Positions 5,835 to 8,175 of a stretch of DNA of 8,175 nucleotides are shown piece by piece. Every line of letters starts with the position of its first letter. The stretch's first letter is position 1. The position numbers and the translations under genes are program-made. Source of the stretch: JBHJOF01 sp050330055 (GTDB lineage Bacteria > Pseudomonadota > Alphaproteobacteria > Kiloniellales > JAKSDN01); the NCBI GenBank assembly GCA_050330055.1, contig JBHJOF010000109.1, positions 1 to 8,175 on the forward strand, read 5' to 3'. Below the pieces are notes generated by a model that saw only the letters and a list, made by a program, of their open reading frames with translations, did not search any database and was not told the DNA's origin.

Positions 5835-6911
5835 GGGCGTCGTGCTGCGTATCTGGCCCACGGTCAGGCCGGCCCGGTTCAGCACCGGCGGCTCCAGCAC
5901 CTCCTCCAGCACCTGCGACCCCGGACGCCCTGGGGCCTCGTCGAATACGCCGAAATGGCGCAGCAGGCGGCCCATCAGGACGTTGCCGGCGCGGCCGGCA
6001 CCGTCGTCTACCTTGAGGGCGATGCCCAGGCCCAGGCCCGGCAGGCTGCCGCAGTAGACGCCCTCGGCCCCGGTCTTGATCAGCGCCGCGGCGCCGGTCA
6101 CGGTCATCACCTGGGTGCAAAAGCGGCCGCTGCCGGCGACCATGAAGGGCTCTGCCGCCACGGCGTGGCGAATGCGCGCGCAGGCCGCCTGGCGCGACTC
6201 GGGCTGATCGCGCGGGTCGCCGAGCCGGGCCATGGCCAGCGCCAGGTTGCCGAGCGGAATGCCGATCGTCGGGATGCCGCAGCCGTCGATGCCGCGCGGT
6301 GCGCGAGAGAGATCGAGGCCGGTCATGCTCTCCAGCACGCCCAGGATGTGCTGCTGCACCGGATGGCCATAGCCGATGTAGCCCTTGGTCGGCTTGCCCA
6401 GGTGGCGCGCCACGGTGAGGAAGCCGCTGTGCTTGCCCGAGCAGTTGTTGTGCACTGCACCCGCCTCGCCGCCGCTGCGCAGCAGGGCCATCATCGAGGG
6501 CTCGTGCGTCGGCAGGTGGACGCCGCACTCCAGGTCGTCGGGCGAGCAGCCGATGCGCGCCAGCCAGGCCATGACGGTCTCGACGTGGCGCGGCTCGCCG
6601 CCGTGGCTGGCGCAGGCCAGGGCGATCTCGGCGTCGCCCAGCCCGTAGGCCGCGGCCGCGCCAGTCTCGATCAGGGGCAGCGCCTGCAGCGGCTTGATCG
6701 CCGAGCGGGGATAGACCGGCTGCTCCAGGTCGCCGGCGCTGAGTGCGACGCCGCCGGCCGCGTCGACCACGGCGAAGGCGGCGCGGTGGCGGCTCTCGAT
6801 CATGTTACCGCGCGTGACCTCGACCACCAGCGGATTGGCGCCCGCATGGCTCTCGAGAGACTCCGGTTGGACCGCGGCCGGGCGGTCCGAAGGGCGTTCG
6901 ACTGGCTCCAT
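5823..6911 (-). CDS. L-asparaginase, Rhizobium etli type (Asparaginase_II family)
   Basis: A 362-residue member of the family (PF06089) typified by the Rhizobium etli asparaginases, unrelated in fold to E. coli AnsA/AnsB. These enzymes hydrolyse L-asparagine to aspartate and ammonia. The full set of active-site residues described for the R. etli enzyme is present: S70 and K73 (YPRSAIKP), S102 (ASHGGE), C157, K160 and H161 (NNCSGKH), D209 and C211 (GIDGCGIPT), C265 (GSGRFCTQ) and K279 (ALIKTGAEG). C157, K160 and C211 correspond to its zinc ligands. No signal peptide is seen, so it is probably cytosolic. The ATG at 6911 gives about 25 residues before the conserved NPLVVEVTRG start; its ribosome site is weak. 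It is the first gene of a likely operon with the oxidoreductase and methyltransferase, and divergent from the RNA methyltransferase. Confidence 0.95.
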   Translation of the reverse strand: MEPVERPSDRPAAVQPESLESHAGANPLVVEVTRGNMIESRHRAAFAVVDAAGGVALSAGDLEQPVYPRSAIKPLQALPLIETGAAAAYGLGDAEIALACASHGGEPRHVETVMAWLARIGCSPDDLECGVHLPTHEPSMMALLRSGGEAGAVHNNCSGKHSGFLTVARHLGKPTKGYIGYGHPVQQHILGVLESMTGLDLSRAPRGIDGCGIPTIGIPLGNLALAMARLGDPRDQPESRQAACARIRHAVAAEPFMVAGSGRFCTQVMTVTGAAALIKTGAEGVYCGSLPGLGLGIALKVDDGAGRAGNVLMGRLLRHFGVFDEAPGRPGSQVLEEVLEPPVLNRAGLTVGQIRSTTPGPF

Positions 6912-7046
6912 GACTCGAAGCACTTCGCAGGGGCTGCGGCGGCCCCGGAGAAGGCGGCCCGGGAAGGCAGCCAGGGGGCGGCTCGCAAGCGAACAATCCA
7001 GCAAGCAACTTGCCTCGCGCGCCCTGCCGGTGCAAGGTCCCGCGCC
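6912..7046. other. intergenic region between divergent asparaginase and RNA methyltransferase genes
   Basis: These 135 bases should hold the two divergent promoters, but no good -10/-35 pair stands out. Small inverted repeats are present: CGAAG/CTTCG at 6916-6927 and GGGGC/GCCCC at 6930-6946. Both are short enough to be chance in GC-rich DNA. No small gene or RNA is supported here. Confidence 0.4.
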
Positions 7047-7679
7047 ATGCGCGGTTACTTCGCGATCGGAGTCGAGAAGATCAGCAAGCCCATGAATCTG
7101 GGCAACCTGCTGCGCAGCGCCCATGCCTTCGGTGCCAGCTTCTTCTTCACCATCGAGCCGGACTTCAGCGTGCGCGAGGTGCGGCTCGCCGACACCTCCG
7201 ACGCGGCCAAGCACCTGCCGCTCTATACCTACGCCTCGGTCGAGGCGCTGGCCCTGCCGCGAGGCTGCCAGCTGGTCGGCGTCGAGCTGACCGAGGAGGC
7301 GGTCGAGCTGCCCAGCTTCCACCACCCGAGCTGCGCCGCCTATGTGCTGGGGCCGGAGCGCGGCAGCCTGTCGCCGGCCCTGCTGGCGCGCTGCGACCAT
7401 GTGGTCAAGGTGCCGACCAGCTTCTGCGTCAACGTCGGCATCGCCGGCGCCATCGTCATGTACGACCGCCTGCTGACACGTGGCCGCTTCGCGCGCCGGC
7501 CGGTGGGCTCGCGCGACATACCGGAGCCACTGCCGGTTCACGTCCAGGGCGCGCAGGTGGTGCGCCGCAAGGGGGCCACGGGCCAGGCGAAGGCCGCCCT
7601 CGAAACGCCCCGCGGGAGCAAGGCCAAGGCCGCGAGGCTTCCGGGGGGCCGATCCCGATCACTGCAACGGAAAGGGTAG
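7047..7679 (+). CDS. SpoU/TrmH-family (SPOUT) RNA 2'-O-methyltransferase-like protein
   Basis: A 210-residue protein with the three SpoU motifs in order. Motif 1 is NLGNLLRSAHAFGA (17-30), with R23 as the probable catalytic arginine. Motif 2 is YVLGPERGSLS (99-109). Motif 3 is VKVPTSFCVNVGIAGAIVMYD (120-140), with N129 in the SAM-binding trefoil knot. The usual SLNVS of motif 3 reads CVNVG here. Family members methylate ribose 2'-OH in tRNA or rRNA; the target site cannot be told. The separate N-terminal RNA-binding domain of TrmH/RlmB proteins is missing. Instead residues ~145-210 form a basic, low-complexity tail rich in Arg, Lys, Ala and Gly that may contact RNA. The start at 7047 puts motif 1 at the usual distance from the N-terminus. 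No strong ribosome site is visible. The frame is open far upstream, but only as antisense to the asparaginase. Confidence 0.9.
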   Translation: MRGYFAIGVEKISKPMNLGNLLRSAHAFGASFFFTIEPDFSVREVRLADTSDAAKHLPLYTYASVEALALPRGCQLVGVELTEEAVELPSFHHPSCAAYVLGPERGSLSPALLARCDHVVKVPTSFCVNVGIAGAIVMYDRLLTRGRFARRPVGSRDIPEPLPVHVQGAQVVRRKGATGQAKAALETPRGSKAKAARLPGGRSRSLQRKG

Positions 7680-7702
7680 CGAAGGTGTTCCGTCCGAATA
7701 TA

Positions 7703-8175
7703 ATGGCCAGCATGAAAATCTTCACGACGACGACGCTAGTTGCATTCGTCGCCCTGCTGAGCGTTTCGGCAGGCGGGGCGGCCGCTTGGGCCCAGGGCAT
7801 CGAACGCCTTGGAGACTTCGACGACTGGAGCGCATTCCGCTTTACCGAGAACGGCAACAGGGCCTGCTACATGGCCAGCCAGCCGGCCAAGGCGGAGGGC
7901 AGCTACACCAGGCGGGGCGACATATACGCCCTGGTGACGCACCGGCCGGCGGAGAACCGGCGCGATGAGGTCAGCTTCATCGCCGGCTATTCCTTCAGGG
8001 AGAACAGCACGGTCGAGGTGACCATCGGTGGGCAGGCTTTCCAGCTCTTCACCAGCGACGACGGCGCCTGGACCGCCAACAAGGACGAGGACCAGAAGCT
8101 GGTTCAGGCCATGATCAAAGGCAATCGCATGGTGGTGAAGGGCACCTCGTCGCGCGGCACGGCGACCACCGACAC
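7703..8175 (+). CDS. invasion-associated locus B (IalB) family secreted protein (3' end cut off)
   Basis: 157 codons are present and the frame is open to the window edge. A Sec signal peptide is clear: basic start with K5, a hydrophobic core of about residues 10-23, and a likely cut after AAAWA at about residue 30, so the mature protein is exported to the periplasm or beyond. The mature part starts near a Trp (DWSAF), carries a Cys (RACYMASQP, C55), and continues with RGDIYALVTHRP, DEVSFIAGYSF, TIGGQAFQLFTSDDGAW and MVVKGTSSRGTATTD, the pattern of alphaproteobacterial IalB-like proteins (PF06776). IalB was named in Bartonella for erythrocyte invasion; most relatives in free-living bacteria have no known role. 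The start is uncertain: ATG 7703, ATG 7712, or GTG 7685, which alone has a ribosome-like AAAGGG (7671-7676) at good spacing. It follows the RNA methyltransferase closely and may be co-transcribed. Confidence 0.87.
   Translation, partial: MASMKIFTTTTLVAFVALLSVSAGGAAAWAQGIERLGDFDDWSAFRFTENGNRACYMASQPAKAEGSYTRRGDIYALVTHRPAENRRDEVSFIAGYSFRENSTVEVTIGGQAFQLFTSDDGAWTANKDEDQKLVQAMIKGNRMVVKGTSSRGTATTD

Noticed and set aside
5892..5914. Direct repeat of CTCCAGCACCT in the asparaginase gene
   Set aside because: It encodes the repeated residues of EEVLEP near the C-terminus and is explained by codon use; no sign of a mobile or regulatory repeat.
5955..7046. Open frame continuous with the RNA methyltransferase, reading plus strand through the whole asparaginase region
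   Set aside because: It is antisense to a gene with a full set of conserved catalytic residues; long stop-free antisense frames are expected in GC-rich DNA. SpoU similarity begins only near 7047.

Overview
The window is GC-rich, densely packed chromosomal DNA from what looks like an alphaproteobacterium. I infer this from the strong G/C third-position bias, a secreted protein of the invasion-associated locus B (IalB) family, a Rhizobium etli-type L-asparaginase, and a GntR/FCD regulator next to an aminotransferase. No tRNA, rRNA, CRISPR array or complete insertion sequence was seen.

Layout, left to right. A DMT/EamA membrane transporter on the minus strand runs off the left edge (1-717). A small GFA-family zinc-site protein follows on the plus strand (894-1322). 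It converges on a GntR/FCD regulator on the minus strand (1354-2100). The regulator is divergent from a class I/II PLP aminotransferase (2143-3318). The 42 bp between them hold a strikingly A+T-rich palindrome, the obvious candidate operator, so the regulator probably controls itself and the aminotransferase. The aminotransferase has its PLP lysine but lacks several residues that are nearly invariant in its fold.

The aminotransferase converges on a three-gene minus-strand set. Between them lies a non-coding insertion-like element: two perfect 27-bp inverted repeats around a 52-bp core (3336-3441). It resembles the non-autonomous palindromic elements linked to IS200-like REP-associated transposases. 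The minus-strand set, in transcription order, is an L-asparaginase (6911-5823), a zinc-free NADPH:quinone oxidoreductase-like MDR protein (5777-4794) and a SAM-dependent methyltransferase with a long unassigned C-terminal part (4764-3451). The gaps are 45 and 29 nt, so this is probably one operon.

Divergent from the asparaginase, on the plus strand, are a short SpoU/TrmH-type RNA methyltransferase (7047-7679) and an IalB-family secreted protein cut by the right edge (from about 7703).

Apart from the shared regulator/aminotransferase control region and the asparaginase operon, the genes look like unrelated housekeeping or accessory metabolism. I found no convincing new multi-gene system. The items most worth a second look are the inverted-repeat element and the atypical aminotransferase active site.
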